Program-made: the position numbers and the translations under genes
Shown here: piece after piece, positions 1-8,129 of the stretch
Layout of the letters: each line of letters begins with the position of its first letter
Position numbering within the stretch: position 1 is the stretch's first letter
The notes under the pieces: generated by a model
What the model was told of the DNA's origin: nothing
The model's input: only the letters and a program-made list of their open reading frames with translations
The model's database searches: none
Assembly (NCBI GenBank): GCA_963838375.1
Contig: CAWIQY010000006.1
Location: forward strand, 472,641-536,640
Direction: 5' to 3'
Length of the DNA: 64,000 bases
DNA from: DVED01 sp963838375
GTDB taxonomy: Bacteria; Cyanobacteriota; Cyanobacteriia; Cyanobacteriales; Geitlerinemataceae

Positions 1-1281
1 TTGGTTGCTAAGAGTCTCGGCAGGAGCATCGAGTACCAAAACCCCTTTTTGTCGCAATTGGGCAAAAGCCACCTGACGCTGTGCCAGCAAATCTAAGGCA
101 ACGGCACGATCGTAAGTTTGGGGGATATCCAATGTTGGAGTGTTGGTGATCGCATCGACCCCGAAATCGCGCAACGTGACGCAAAACGGCAGATAGCGCG
201 GCGTCAGGCGTTGCATCGCCGCCAACAATTCCGCCGATGCCGTGACATCCACAATATCCGTAATTAAGACCACCAGTGCCCGCCGGGTTTGCTGCTTCAC
301 CAACTTAGCAACTGCGCCCATATAATCCGGTTCTAGCAAGACGGGTTGAATCGGGGTTAAGCGTTCCAAGATGCGGGAAAATTGGTGTTGACCCCGTTCT
401 GGTCCGGTCCAGGCAACCACTTCGCGATCGAATACTCCCACCCCCACTCGATCGCCTCGATTCAATCCCGCCAAAGCCAGTCCCAGCGCTGCATTCAGCC
501 CCCAATCAAAGCGCTGTAATCCCTGCACTCGCGCCGTCATCAACCGTCCCCGATCGAGTAAAATTATCAAAGTTTGCTCCCGTTCCGGTTCCAAAACCCG
601 CACTTGCAACGGATTGTGCCAAGACGTAGAGGCGCGGCGGGCTGTGGCTTTCCAGTCGATCAGGCGCGGATCGTCACCGAGGGCATATTCCCGCAGTTCG
701 GCAAACTCCGTACCCATGGAAAAACGGCGAGACGATCGTAAATTTCCCGTCGATTGCAGCGCCAGACGAATCGAGAGCGATCGCAACCCCACTAAATCCG
801 GATACACCTTCACCGTCTGCGGTTGCGCCACCCGCCACTGATGCCACGCCAACCCCCAACGCCCCAATTGTCGCACGTGGATATCTCCAAATTCAAACTC
901 ACCGCGATTTTCCGGGTAGACGGTGTAAGTCAGTTCCTGGCTACTATTGGGAGATAAAGTGGTTTGCAGTTCTGCCGCTGAAGTTTTGAACGAATTGGGA
1001 TAGGTATCGCGGATGAGAATTCGGGCAGTTGTATCTGGCGATTTCACCGAGAATGTCACAGAATTGTCTCGGGCGATCGATAATTTACCCAGAGGATAGC
1101 GCGAGATTTCAGCGCGGTGAAATCGAACCCAAAATCCATCGAAAAAGACGAGACTCAGTAGAACAAAATCAAAAAGAGCTGTGACAATGAGGCTAAGTTG
1201 TAAGTTAAACAATGTGGCAACCAAAGCGGCGATCGCCATGCCCAGTCCGAGGAGTAAGAAAGCCCGTTGTGAGGGAATCAT
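1..1281 (-). CDS. DUF58 domain-containing membrane protein, C-terminus cut by window edge
   Basis: The frame is open from an ATG at 1281 to base 1, giving 427 codons with no stop, so the gene is partial. Two hydrophobic segments lie in the first 45 residues (LLLGLGMAIAALVATLF, then a second one up to FFDGFW), followed by a long extracytoplasmic-looking beta region. The DUF58 signature follows (residues REYALGDDPRLIDWKATARR). After it comes a von Willebrand A-like region (LIILLDRGR, LVVLITDIVD). DUF58 proteins are usually encoded next to MoxR ATPases and are thought to be their partners in assembling or maturing envelope complexes. Here the MoxR gene ends 75 bp upstream on the same strand. The molecular function of the family is not settled. 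Confidence 0.85.
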   Translation of the reverse strand, partial: MIPSQRAFLLLGLGMAIAALVATLFNLQLSLIVTALFDFVLLSLVFFDGFWVRFHRAEISRYPLGKLSIARDNSVTFSVKSPDTTARILIRDTYPNSFKTSAAELQTTLSPNSSQELTYTVYPENRGEFEFGDIHVRQLGRWGLAWHQWRVAQPQTVKVYPDLVGLRSLSIRLALQSTGNLRSSRRFSMGTEFAELREYALGDDPRLIDWKATARRASTSWHNPLQVRVLEPEREQTLIILLDRGRLMTARVQGLQRFDWGLNAALGLALAGLNRGDRVGVGVFDREVVAWTGPERGQHQFSRILERLTPIQPVLLEPDYMGAVAKLVKQQTRRALVVLITDIVDVTASAELLAAMQRLTPRYLPFCVTLRDFGVDAITNTPTLDIPQTYDRAVALDLLAQRQVAFAQLRQKGVLVLDAPAETLSNQ

Positions 1282-1282
1282 A

Positions 1283-1311
1283 TAATAGTTAATAGTTAAT
1301 AGTTGATAGTT
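1283..1311. repeat. heptanucleotide short tandem repeat (STRR)
   Basis: Four near-identical 7-mers (AATAGTT three times, then GATAGTT) lie between the MoxR and DUF58 genes. Similar runs occur at 33108-33130, 55681-55708 and 60219-60240. Such heptamer STRRs are common in the spacers of filamentous cyanobacteria. Confidence 0.7.
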
Positions 1312-1355
1312 AAAAATGAATCTTCCTTAGAAATACGAGGAGGCTGTTCGATCGC

Positions 1356-2294
1356 TTATCTGGGAACCGGAACTTGCGCCAACATTGCCGAAATCACCGC
1401 ATCGATCGCTAACCCATCCAGTTGAGCTTCGGGTTTAAGAATTAAGCGATGGCGCAACAACGGCATGGCAACCGCTTTCACGTCATCTGGAGTCACATAA
1501 TCCCGTCCTTGCAGCCAGGAATGGGCTTGACTTGCCCGCAACCAGAGAACCGTCGATCGAGGTGATGCCCCCAATGCCAAATCTGGAGACTGTCGCGATC
1601 GATCGACCAATGCTATTAAATAATCCAAAATACTCTCGGCAACTTTAATTTTAGTAACCTCTTGACGGGCTTTCAAAATTTGTTCCACTGTAGCGATGGG
1701 TTTAATCCGATTAATATCTAAAGATTTGCCCGCAAAAGAAAGTAACATTTGCTTCGTTGCTGCCCGATCCGGATAATCGATAACCAACTTGAATAAAAAT
1801 CGATCGAGCTGTGCTTCCGGTAACGGATAAGTCCCTTCAAATTCTAAAGAGTTTTGCGTGGCGATCGTCCAAAAAAGAGGTGGTAAAGCCAAACTTTCTC
1901 CATCCAACGTAACTTGTTTTTCCTCCATCGCTTCTAACAATGCCGATTGCGTTTTTGGCGGCGTGCGGTTAATTTCGTCGGCAAGGAGAATTTCCGTAAA
2001 AACCGGGCCTTTTTTTAAGGTAAAACTGCGGCTGTTAAGGTCGAAAATATTGGTTCCCAGAATATCCGCCGGGAGGATATCCGGTGTCAGTTGCACTCGC
2101 CGAAATTCTGCTCGAATCAGCTTGGATAGTGCCTTTGCTAGCAGCGTTTTTCCGGTTCCCGGCACGCCTTCTAAAATCAGATGTCCGCCGGCTAGAAGAG
2201 CGACCAACAGTTGTTCTACCACAGCCGCTTGTCCGACTACAATCTGGTTTAGAGCTTGGCTGAGTTGGCTGATAGGAGTGCGTTCAATAGTCAT
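1356..2294 (-). CDS. MoxR-family AAA+ ATPase
   Basis: This 312-residue protein has the length and motifs of the MoxR family. Walker A is GVPGTGKT at residues 43-50. Walker B is ILLADEIN at 102-109. Sensor 1 is the TIATQN stretch near 143-148, followed by the conserved PLPEAQLDRF segment (158-167). The C-terminal lid contains the LGASPRST motif typical of MoxR. These ATPases act as chaperone-like remodelers for membrane or secreted partners. The DUF58 gene follows on the same strand, and DUF4129 and DUF4350 genes lie 3 kb upstream, which is the usual MoxR neighbourhood. The start at 2294 gives the expected N-terminus just before the ATPase core. Confidence 0.93.
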   Translation of the reverse strand: MTIERTPISQLSQALNQIVVGQAAVVEQLLVALLAGGHLILEGVPGTGKTLLAKALSKLIRAEFRRVQLTPDILPADILGTNIFDLNSRSFTLKKGPVFTEILLADEINRTPPKTQSALLEAMEEKQVTLDGESLALPPLFWTIATQNSLEFEGTYPLPEAQLDRFLFKLVIDYPDRAATKQMLLSFAGKSLDINRIKPIATVEQILKARQEVTKIKVAESILDYLIALVDRSRQSPDLALGASPRSTVLWLRASQAHSWLQGRDYVTPDDVKAVAMPLLRHRLILKPEAQLDGLAIDAVISAMLAQVPVPR

Positions 2295-2657
2295 TGCTTG
2301 TGAAATTTTAAGGGACGTTCAATACCCAGGAAATTGCCTCAACAGTTTGTGAAATTTTCCCAGTTAGCAGCGATCGGCATTGCCGGACGGTGTCTCTCTC
2401 TATTGAGTTATACTGTAAGAGATCGAATTTTGCTTTCGATGGCTGCTTAAAATTATGTCATCTCTCGAACAACTGACCGAATATGCTTTGTCATTACAAG
2501 CTGTCACTCCCGCTCATGGACTGGCACTCAGCCTCTCTCCCCTCTTTTTAGTCCCCGTACTGAGCAGTATGGATATCGGGTTATCTAAAACCTGAAAATA
2601 AGCGGCCAGCAACGAGACGTTTTAGAGTATGCGCTTCAACTCTTGGTCATCTTCGTT
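2295..2657. other. gene-poor spacer upstream of MoxR
   Basis: No convincing gene was found. A 46-codon plus-strand reading frame begins with ATG at 2455 and contains a short hydrophobic stretch (LALSLSPLFLVPVL). It has no clear ribosome binding site and I do not recognise it, so I do not call it a gene. The segment probably contains the MoxR promoter. Confidence 0.5.
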
Positions 2658-3104
2658 TCATCGACGGGTGCTGATGAGGGAGATTAAAAAGAACAAGATG
2701 GAAGCGTAGTATGTGATTCTCAGGTAAAATCTTACACTGCCTTGATCGAGTTGTGAAAACTGACTCTTTATTGCAAACATACGTGGCCAACCTGCTAAAA
2801 CCGTTTCATAGTAGAAAGCTCCTTTGCCACCAGCATCATAGTTTCCCACATTAAATACAAGACATGCTAGGTGTAGGAAAAAGATTATAAGAATAAAAAA
2901 ATAGAATAGCCTGGGGGGATAGAAATACTGGCGTCCGATCGCTGCACCTATCAGAACGAGCAGCACATTTAACAATACTGGAATGGGATTTACCATCAGT
3001 TCTAACCATGATTCAGTTCCACGAGTTGTTAAGACAAATGTATAGATTGAGAGGGTAGAATAAGCCAGAAAGACAATCAAAAATAGAAGTGAGTTAATTT
3101 GCAT
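2658..3104 (-). CDS. small four-helix membrane protein, unknown function
   Basis: The 148-residue product has about four hydrophobic segments (roughly residues 5-26, 38-58, 68-90 and 128-146) and no motif I recognise. Its first 75 residues closely match the truncated reading frame at 3527-3741: both share INSLLF near the start, a W-x-E-x-x-VNP stretch, and RQYF-PP-LFYFFIL. The two are therefore tandem paralogues, separated by an IS remnant. It lies in the accessory insert that divides the MoxR cluster. The coding call rests on length, hydropathy pattern and the existence of the paralogue. Confidence 0.6.
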   Translation of the reverse strand: MQINSLLFLIVFLAYSTLSIYTFVLTTRGTESWLELMVNPIPVLLNVLLVLIGAAIGRQYFYPPRLFYFFILIIFFLHLACLVFNVGNYDAGGKGAFYYETVLAGWPRMFAIKSQFSQLDQGSVRFYLRITYYASILFFLISLISTRR

Positions 3105-3223
3105 CTCTGGCTAAGCTGTAATAGTTTTTGCAAAAAATGTGTTGGGGATGAAAACAGGAGACTCTGTTTTGTTTAAGTTAGGGAACTACAGAAAACGGCT
3201 GTAAATTCTTCTGTAGCTCTTAA

Positions 3224-3541
3224 TGAACAGGAGCTCGTCGTCGAAAACTCTCTGTTAAGCAAGAGATTCTTCTAACTTTAGTATATTTAAACCAATTTTC
3301 CACCTTTCTCATGCTGGGAATTCAGTTTGAAGTGAGTGAATCGACGGCTCACGATATTTTTCATTATTGGGTCGAGACTTTGAGTAAAATTCTGCCGGCT
3401 AGTTTGATGGAACAAGTAAAAAAAAAAGACAGCAAGCGGGAATGGATTGAAGAAATATTGACCAATCTAGAATTGATTGTAGACAGCTATCAGCAGCCAA
3501 TAAAAAAACATTCAGATCCGAAATTAAGGATAAAGAAATAG
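3224..3541 (+). mobile_element. remnant of an IS5/DDE-type transposase gene
   Basis: From about 3227 the frame reads a GARRRKLSVKQEILLTLVYL-like helix-turn-helix region, then LGIQFEVSESTAHDIFHYW and a SDPKLR segment. These are typical of the N-terminal HTH domain of IS4/IS5-superfamily transposases in cyanobacteria. The frame stops at 3541, before any DDE catalytic region, so only the N-terminal third remains. The 5' side is cut too: a stop at 3224 precedes the matching region and there is no proper start. The right edge (about 3527-3541) joins directly onto the coding sequence of the truncated membrane-protein paralogue on the other strand. Terminal inverted repeats were not identified. Confidence 0.7.
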
Positions 3542-3741
3542 AAGAGCTGGGGAGGACAGAAATACTGACGCTTGAATACTGCACTCACCACGACGATCGC
3601 TGCGTTTAACAACATCGGAGGTGGGTTGACTATAAATTCTCCCCAGCTTGCACTTCCATAGGTTGTTATGAGCAATGTGTAAAATGAGAAACCCGAATAG
3701 ACTAGAAACAAGCAGGCAAACAGGAGCGAATTAATTTCCAT
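3527..3741 (-). pseudogene. truncated paralogue of the 2658-3104 membrane protein
   Basis: Beginning at the methionine at 3741 (MEINSLLFACLF), about 72 residues align with the N-terminal half of the neighbouring 148-residue membrane protein, including VNPPPMLLNA, KRQYFCPPQLFYFFIL and the helix spacing. Similarity ends abruptly after FFIL, and the frame continues for some 12 unrelated codons (to 3490) that are antisense to the transposase remnant. The second half of the protein is missing. The simplest reading is a tandem duplication in which one copy was cut by IS insertion and later deletion. Confidence 0.65.
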
Positions 3742-3899
3742 TTTTTGACTTAAGATACTGCTTTTTTTGCGGAGATTTTGCCGAGACATACAAGACTAAA
3801 AAAATACCCAGTTTTCCCTGTAGCTCTCATGGGAAAGAAGCTACAGGCCGCTTGATCGAAATTGCCGGGTTTAAGCCATGCAAGACTTTTGAAGATTTG

Positions 3900-5046
3900 T
3901 CAAAGTTCGATGAAATTTGGCAGATTGACAGTCTGGTAGAGAGCTGGGTTATTAACCTCTACAAGAGAAACGCCCTCTAGCACTGCAATGTCCGAGCCGA
4001 AGGCTGAGACAACAACGCTCGCAACGGCGTAAGTTTCACCATCAAACTCATAGGACTCGACAGCAGTGAAAGACAAGTCGGTTCTCTCTAGACCATAGGC
4101 TAGACCGATAAAGTCTCCGTTGGGATCTGGATCGAAATCTTTGAACACATCAAAACTCGAGTGCAAAATCTCGCCTGGACTAAGAACGAAGGTATCTCGA
4201 CCTTCCCAGCCCGTCAAATAATCCTGACCCACGCCACCAGCTAGCGTGTCATCGCCTGTCCATCCAAGCAGATCGTCATCATCTTGCCCTCCCAGGAGGA
4301 TATCGTCGCCAGAAAACCCGTTAAGTGTATCGTTTCCTGCATCTCCGACTAGCAGGTCATCATCATTGGCAAGTGGGTCGCCTCCACCATCTAGAGATGA
4401 GGGAAACTTGCGATCGCTCAGCAAGCCACCAATACCGTTTGGATCGTCGATCGAGTCGTCACCATTGCCACCAATAAATGTTGTGCCGTCTACCTCGGTT
4501 GTTTGAGCGATCAAAAACTCCGCTACGTGCAGCTTCTCGCCAATCCAGTGCTAGGATGCGATCGTTATCTGTCGATCGCGACTCACCGGGCTGACCTTTG
4601 AGAGTTCCAATCAGCTCGACGATCTCACTTTCGCTATCGTCCAAGTTGCTGTTCCAACCGTGAATGACAACCCATGTTTTCTCTGCGCCCTGCGGGTTCT
4701 GAATCTCACGCAGCCCGATCGCCCGTACGGTAGGGTCGTCCTGCAAGTAATTATCCAAAGGCAAGTCGCGATCGGGTACATACCCTCCATCAGTACGCCC
4801 ACCCCAAATCGTTCCCTGAACCGGCAGGACTGCCGGGTCGAGATAAGCGGGCCGTGCTGGACGCGAAAGGGGCGGGTTGAAGGGCCCGGTGGCATCGGTT
4901 GTAACGTGGACGGTCTTATCAACACCAAAGTTAGGGGAATAAAGGCTAACCAGGTTATTTGTAGCGTTATATTCCTTTAGCTTGATGTTACCGAATACGT
5001 CATCCTCGGGATTGTCGCGATCTCGAAAATCTCCAGGAAAGAGTTA
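3900..5046 (-). pseudogene. collapsed RTX-repeat secreted hydrolase gene (internal deletion plus frame break)
   Basis: From a stop just beyond 5046 the minus strand is open to 4459. It encodes a region with NFGVDKTVHVTTD, DPAVLPVQGTIWGGRTDGGY and then KTWVVIHGWNSN and RILALDWREAA, which look like the start of a lipase-like alpha/beta hydrolase domain (beta strand plus oxyanion HGW). About 20 residues later the frame ends in nonsense. In another frame, ending at 3900, the strand encodes RTX nonapeptide repeats (GGNGDD, GDAGNDTLNG, GDDILLGG, GDDTLAGG) and a typical calcium-dependent secretion tail. The nucleophile elbow and the rest of the hydrolase domain are missing. The junction is near 4530. 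An intact relative would be a calcium-binding protein exported by type I secretion. No start codon could be assigned. Confidence 0.7.
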
Positions 5047-5303
5047 GTCCTACTCTACAACACAATAAATGCTTAGTCGAGTCAATTAGCACCCTGGGTT
5101 TTGGGGTTCGCCTGCGTGGAGCACATGACGTCGGGACTCTCATTTGTAGGACGGCGTAACATAAAGGTTCCTTACTACCGTCCCAAATAGAGATCCCGGC
5201 TGCACTCAGGGTAGCTCATTCTGGCGGTAATGCAATGCACTGTAGTCGCCACAGTCGCCACCCTAACCCCTGGAAAGATCGCAGAAGTTAGAATCTGCGA
5301 GCA

Positions 5304-6407
5304 TCACTCAGGTGACGATTTGCGAACAGCTTGCCATTTTTCTAACCAGATTAGCAACTCTCTTTCACTTCTCGATCGCCCTTTTGGGGAATCTTGCAAC
5401 AACGATCGTAATTGTGCCGCATCGCCTCCGGTTTGTTCCTGCCAAGCTTGCAACAACGCTTCGGGTTCCAAAGGGGTCGATCCCAACCCCAAACGTTCTT
5501 GTAGCGCCACTTGCTCGGCTTTTCCCACCGTTTCTATGACAAATTCGCCACTTTTGGCTTTGCGTAGAACGCTGGCGAGAGCTTGAATATAGGCTTGGCT
5601 GTTGTTAACTTCGGGAGGCTCGATCGTTTCAGGACGACCGAATCGGCGATTTTGAGCGACGATCGCCACCAAGAGTATAATTGTGCCTTGGATGGTAATA
5701 GGCAGTAAGGGCGTTCGTGCTAAATACTCCGACCAATTTTGAACGGCAGTTTCTCCATCTTCAGCATCAAGTTCTCGATAACCGTGAAGGTATTCGTCCA
5801 CCCAAATCGGCTGATTTGTTTCGGTCAAAACTTGGGCGAGAAAGGCGAAATTTCCCGGTTCATTTTGATACGCATTAGCAGCGAAATAAGGCGTTGTCAC
5901 CCAGATTGCCCGTCCTTTTCCTAGAGTTTCTTCCCAAACCACTGCCCCGAATCGATCGCCCAAAAGCTGAAGCTGGCTTTCTTCCTTTTCCAGAGAAGCA
6001 CGTCGTCCGGTTTCAATTTTGACATTTCCTTGGGAACTCTCGATTTGGCTGCTAAATGGGGCTGGTGTGACCGTTTTTTCGACTCCCAGGGTGACGAGAA
6101 TATTGCCGTTTTCAATCCAATCGCGTTCTTTGGCATCGATCTGCGACGAACCGAAATTTCCCCGAACTCGCAGTAAAGTTATCGGCGTTTTGTTCTCCAA
6201 AGCCGAAAACGATCGTTCCCAACGTTGGACAGGAGTTCCCCGCTGTTCCATGAAAGCGTACCATGCACCATAGCCATCGGGAGCGCGACTGTAGGTAGAA
6301 CCGGAACTTAAGCGATCGCGACTGGGGGCGAGTACCAGAGTTAGGAGAAGAATAACACCAACAGCGATCGCCCCGAAAATTACCGCCCGACGTTGGGAAA
6401 CAGTCAT
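5304..6407 (-). CDS. DUF4350 domain-containing membrane protein
   Basis: The 367-residue protein has an N-terminal helix (residues 8-28) and an extracytoplasmic domain. It contains the stretch SRAPDGYGAWYAF (40-52), which opens DUF4350 domains, and the closing WVDEYLHGY motif (202-210). A second helix (about 234-252) is followed by a cytoplasmic tail. Its start overlaps the end of the DUF4129 gene by 4 bp (ATGA-type coupling), so the two are co-transcribed and probably translationally coupled. DUF4350 proteins usually accompany MoxR and DUF58. The reaction, if any, is unknown. A membrane complex handled by the MoxR ATPase is an inference from gene order. Confidence 0.85.
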   Translation of the reverse strand: MTVSQRRAVIFGAIAVGVILLLTLVLAPSRDRLSSGSTYSRAPDGYGAWYAFMEQRGTPVQRWERSFSALENKTPITLLRVRGNFGSSQIDAKERDWIENGNILVTLGVEKTVTPAPFSSQIESSQGNVKIETGRRASLEKEESQLQLLGDRFGAVVWEETLGKGRAIWVTTPYFAANAYQNEPGNFAFLAQVLTETNQPIWVDEYLHGYRELDAEDGETAVQNWSEYLARTPLLPITIQGTIILLVAIVAQNRRFGRPETIEPPEVNNSQAYIQALASVLRKAKSGEFVIETVGKAEQVALQERLGLGSTPLEPEALLQAWQEQTGGDAAQLRSLLQDSPKGRSRSERELLIWLEKWQAVRKSSPE

Positions 6408-7018
6408 GATTTCTCCTTAATATCTTCCTCAATATCTCGGTAGGCTTGCTGACAGCGATCGAATGTGTCGGGAGTCGCCTTTCGCTTGCCAAAATAGAGC
6501 CGTTCGTGAGTCTCGAGTAACACTTCATAGGATGAGTGCCTCGGCTGCTGCTGGAGAAGTTGTCGATATTCCCCATCGGTGAGATTGGATAAGTTGGGAA
6601 TAACTTCGGTATCCTGCAATCGCTGTAACATCGCCAGATACAGACACCGACAAGCTGCGCGGTAATTCCCTTTGGCTTGCTGTTGTTGCGATCGTGCTAG
6701 CCAATGTCGAACAGTATATCCCGGTTTCTCTTTTGAAGTCGATCGAGTGGCAGGCGTTCTCAACATCCCCCGGTTCCACAGTTGCCAAATCCATCTGCCG
6801 AGTAGCCAAGCGATCCATACTAGCAAAACAATTCCCACACCGCGAACCAGCCAGTCCAAATCCCAAGGGGTGAAGGTGTTGGCATCCTCCGATGTCGTTG
6901 GCGCCGATGAGGGAAAAAATTGCGAAAGTTGGAGTTCAACCCATTCTTGAGCTTGCTGTTGCCATTGTTGCCAACGCCAACCCCAATTGGTTGATTCAAA
7001 GTTACTGACTGACATCAT
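6404..7018 (-). CDS. DUF4129 domain-containing membrane protein
   Basis: The protein has 204 residues: a short N-terminal region, one transmembrane helix (about residues 54-78, WLVRGVGIVLLVWIAWLLG), then a cytoplasmic DUF4129 domain. The domain contains AKGNYRAACRCLYLAMLQRL, LTDGEYRQLL and the closing ETHERLYFGKRKAT stretch. It is the first gene of the minus-strand group and overlaps DUF4350 by 4 bp. The upstream gap (7019-7228) is divergent from the winged-helix gene and should hold promoters for both directions. A role with MoxR/DUF58 is inferred from synteny. Confidence 0.85.
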   Translation of the reverse strand: MMSVSNFESTNWGWRWQQWQQQAQEWVELQLSQFFPSSAPTTSEDANTFTPWDLDWLVRGVGIVLLVWIAWLLGRWIWQLWNRGMLRTPATRSTSKEKPGYTVRHWLARSQQQQAKGNYRAACRCLYLAMLQRLQDTEVIPNLSNLTDGEYRQLLQQQPRHSSYEVLLETHERLYFGKRKATPDTFDRCQQAYRDIEEDIKEKS

Positions 7019-7228
7019 CCTTTTTTATTAGTTTTAGCATCTAGAAATCGGGTAAAAGAATGATTGAACCCCAAGATGGATAAATTCACCCTTAAGATTC
7101 AAGAATTCGCGATCGTGACAGTGAGTATGATACTTTCAATCTAGACCCCATATCGAGAAGGCAGACGGCGAAAGGGTTCCGACTCTGTGGGAGTCTCGCC
7201 AATTTTCTCACCCGCTTGGAGAGGTTTG

Positions 7229-8056
7229 ATGGATACGCAGGAGTTTAACTTTGTTTTAAAACTGCTCGGTTGCGCTAATTATCGGGCACCGATTGCGGAG
7301 GTGAAGCCGAGTATGCGGACGAAATCGGCCGATCGAGATCGGATTTGCCGGAGACTGTGCGATCGCGGTTTGCTCGATTGTGAAGAGGAAATCGTGTTGC
7401 TGAAAATTGCGCCGCCGGGAAAAGCGCTTCTCAAACTCAATACCACCAACCTCCCCATTAGCAAAGCCGAACTCAAGGTGCTCAACGCCTGCGCCGAGTC
7501 GAGTATCGCGCCGTCGGAGACGGGATTGAAGCCGGAGGAACGTCAAGATGCCATGCGAAGTTTAGTAGAACGGGGATTAGCGATAATTGAAAAAACCCGG
7601 ATTGCGGATGTCTGGATTACGGAAGAGGGTTTGACATACCTGCGCGACGAATATGCGCCTAGCGGTGCGGCATTGGCAGTTAGTTTGGATTTACTGACAA
7701 ACTACCTGCGCTTTCTGAGAAAATCGGTCCCTCATTCTCCCACGCCATCGGCAACGCCGACTCCCCAATTGACAGCGTTTACCGACAAACCCAGTTTGGA
7801 CGAAATTGTACAAACGATCGGAATGTTGGATCGACTATTGGGAACGGATAACTATCTGCCGATTTATCATCTGCGACAACAACTGCAACCGCCTCTGTCG
7901 CGGGAAGAATTGGATCGATCGCTCTACCAATTGCAACGGGATGACACTATTGAATTGAGTTCGCTGCAAGAAGCGATTCACTATACATCGGAACAAATTG
8001 ATGCGGGAATCCCCCAACAAATTGGTGGACCTCTATTTTTTATTATTTGGAATTAA
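7229..8056 (+). CDS. tandem winged-helix-like protein, unknown function
   Basis: I start the gene at the ATG at 7229, which follows a purine-rich GGAGAGG; an in-frame GTG at 7187 would add 14 residues that do not look conserved. The 275-residue product appears to hold two helical winged-helix-like blocks. The first, about residues 1-70, contains RDRICRRLCDRGLL. The second, about 75-140, contains MRSLVERGLAIIEKTR and a wing-like DVWITEEGLTYL. A Pro/Thr-rich linker follows, then a third helical block (about 195-265; RSLYQLQRDDTIELSSL). This block ends in the sequence EQIDAGIPQQIGGPLFFI. The downstream P-loop ATPase begins 73 bp later. The pair is probably one functional unit, with this protein as the DNA-binding or adaptor part; that is inference. 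Confidence 0.75.
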   Translation: MDTQEFNFVLKLLGCANYRAPIAEVKPSMRTKSADRDRICRRLCDRGLLDCEEEIVLLKIAPPGKALLKLNTTNLPISKAELKVLNACAESSIAPSETGLKPEERQDAMRSLVERGLAIIEKTRIADVWITEEGLTYLRDEYAPSGAALAVSLDLLTNYLRFLRKSVPHSPTPSATPTPQLTAFTDKPSLDEIVQTIGMLDRLLGTDNYLPIYHLRQQLQPPLSREELDRSLYQLQRDDTIELSSLQEAIHYTSEQIDAGIPQQIGGPLFFIIWN

Positions 8057-8083
8057 GGAAAACGGAAATTTAGATATCAACCT

Positions 8084-8113
8084 GGTGCGTTTCCTTCGTC
8101 AACACACCCTACC
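8084..8113. repeat. dispersed GGTGCGTTT...ACACCCTACC repeat, copy 1
   Basis: This 30-bp segment begins GGTGCGTTTC and ends CAACACACCCTACC. It recurs at 14828-14858 and, inverted, at 60184-60212. Here it sits 16 bp before the ATPase start codon. Confidence 0.7.
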
Positions 8114-8129
8114 AACTAACAAATTTATA

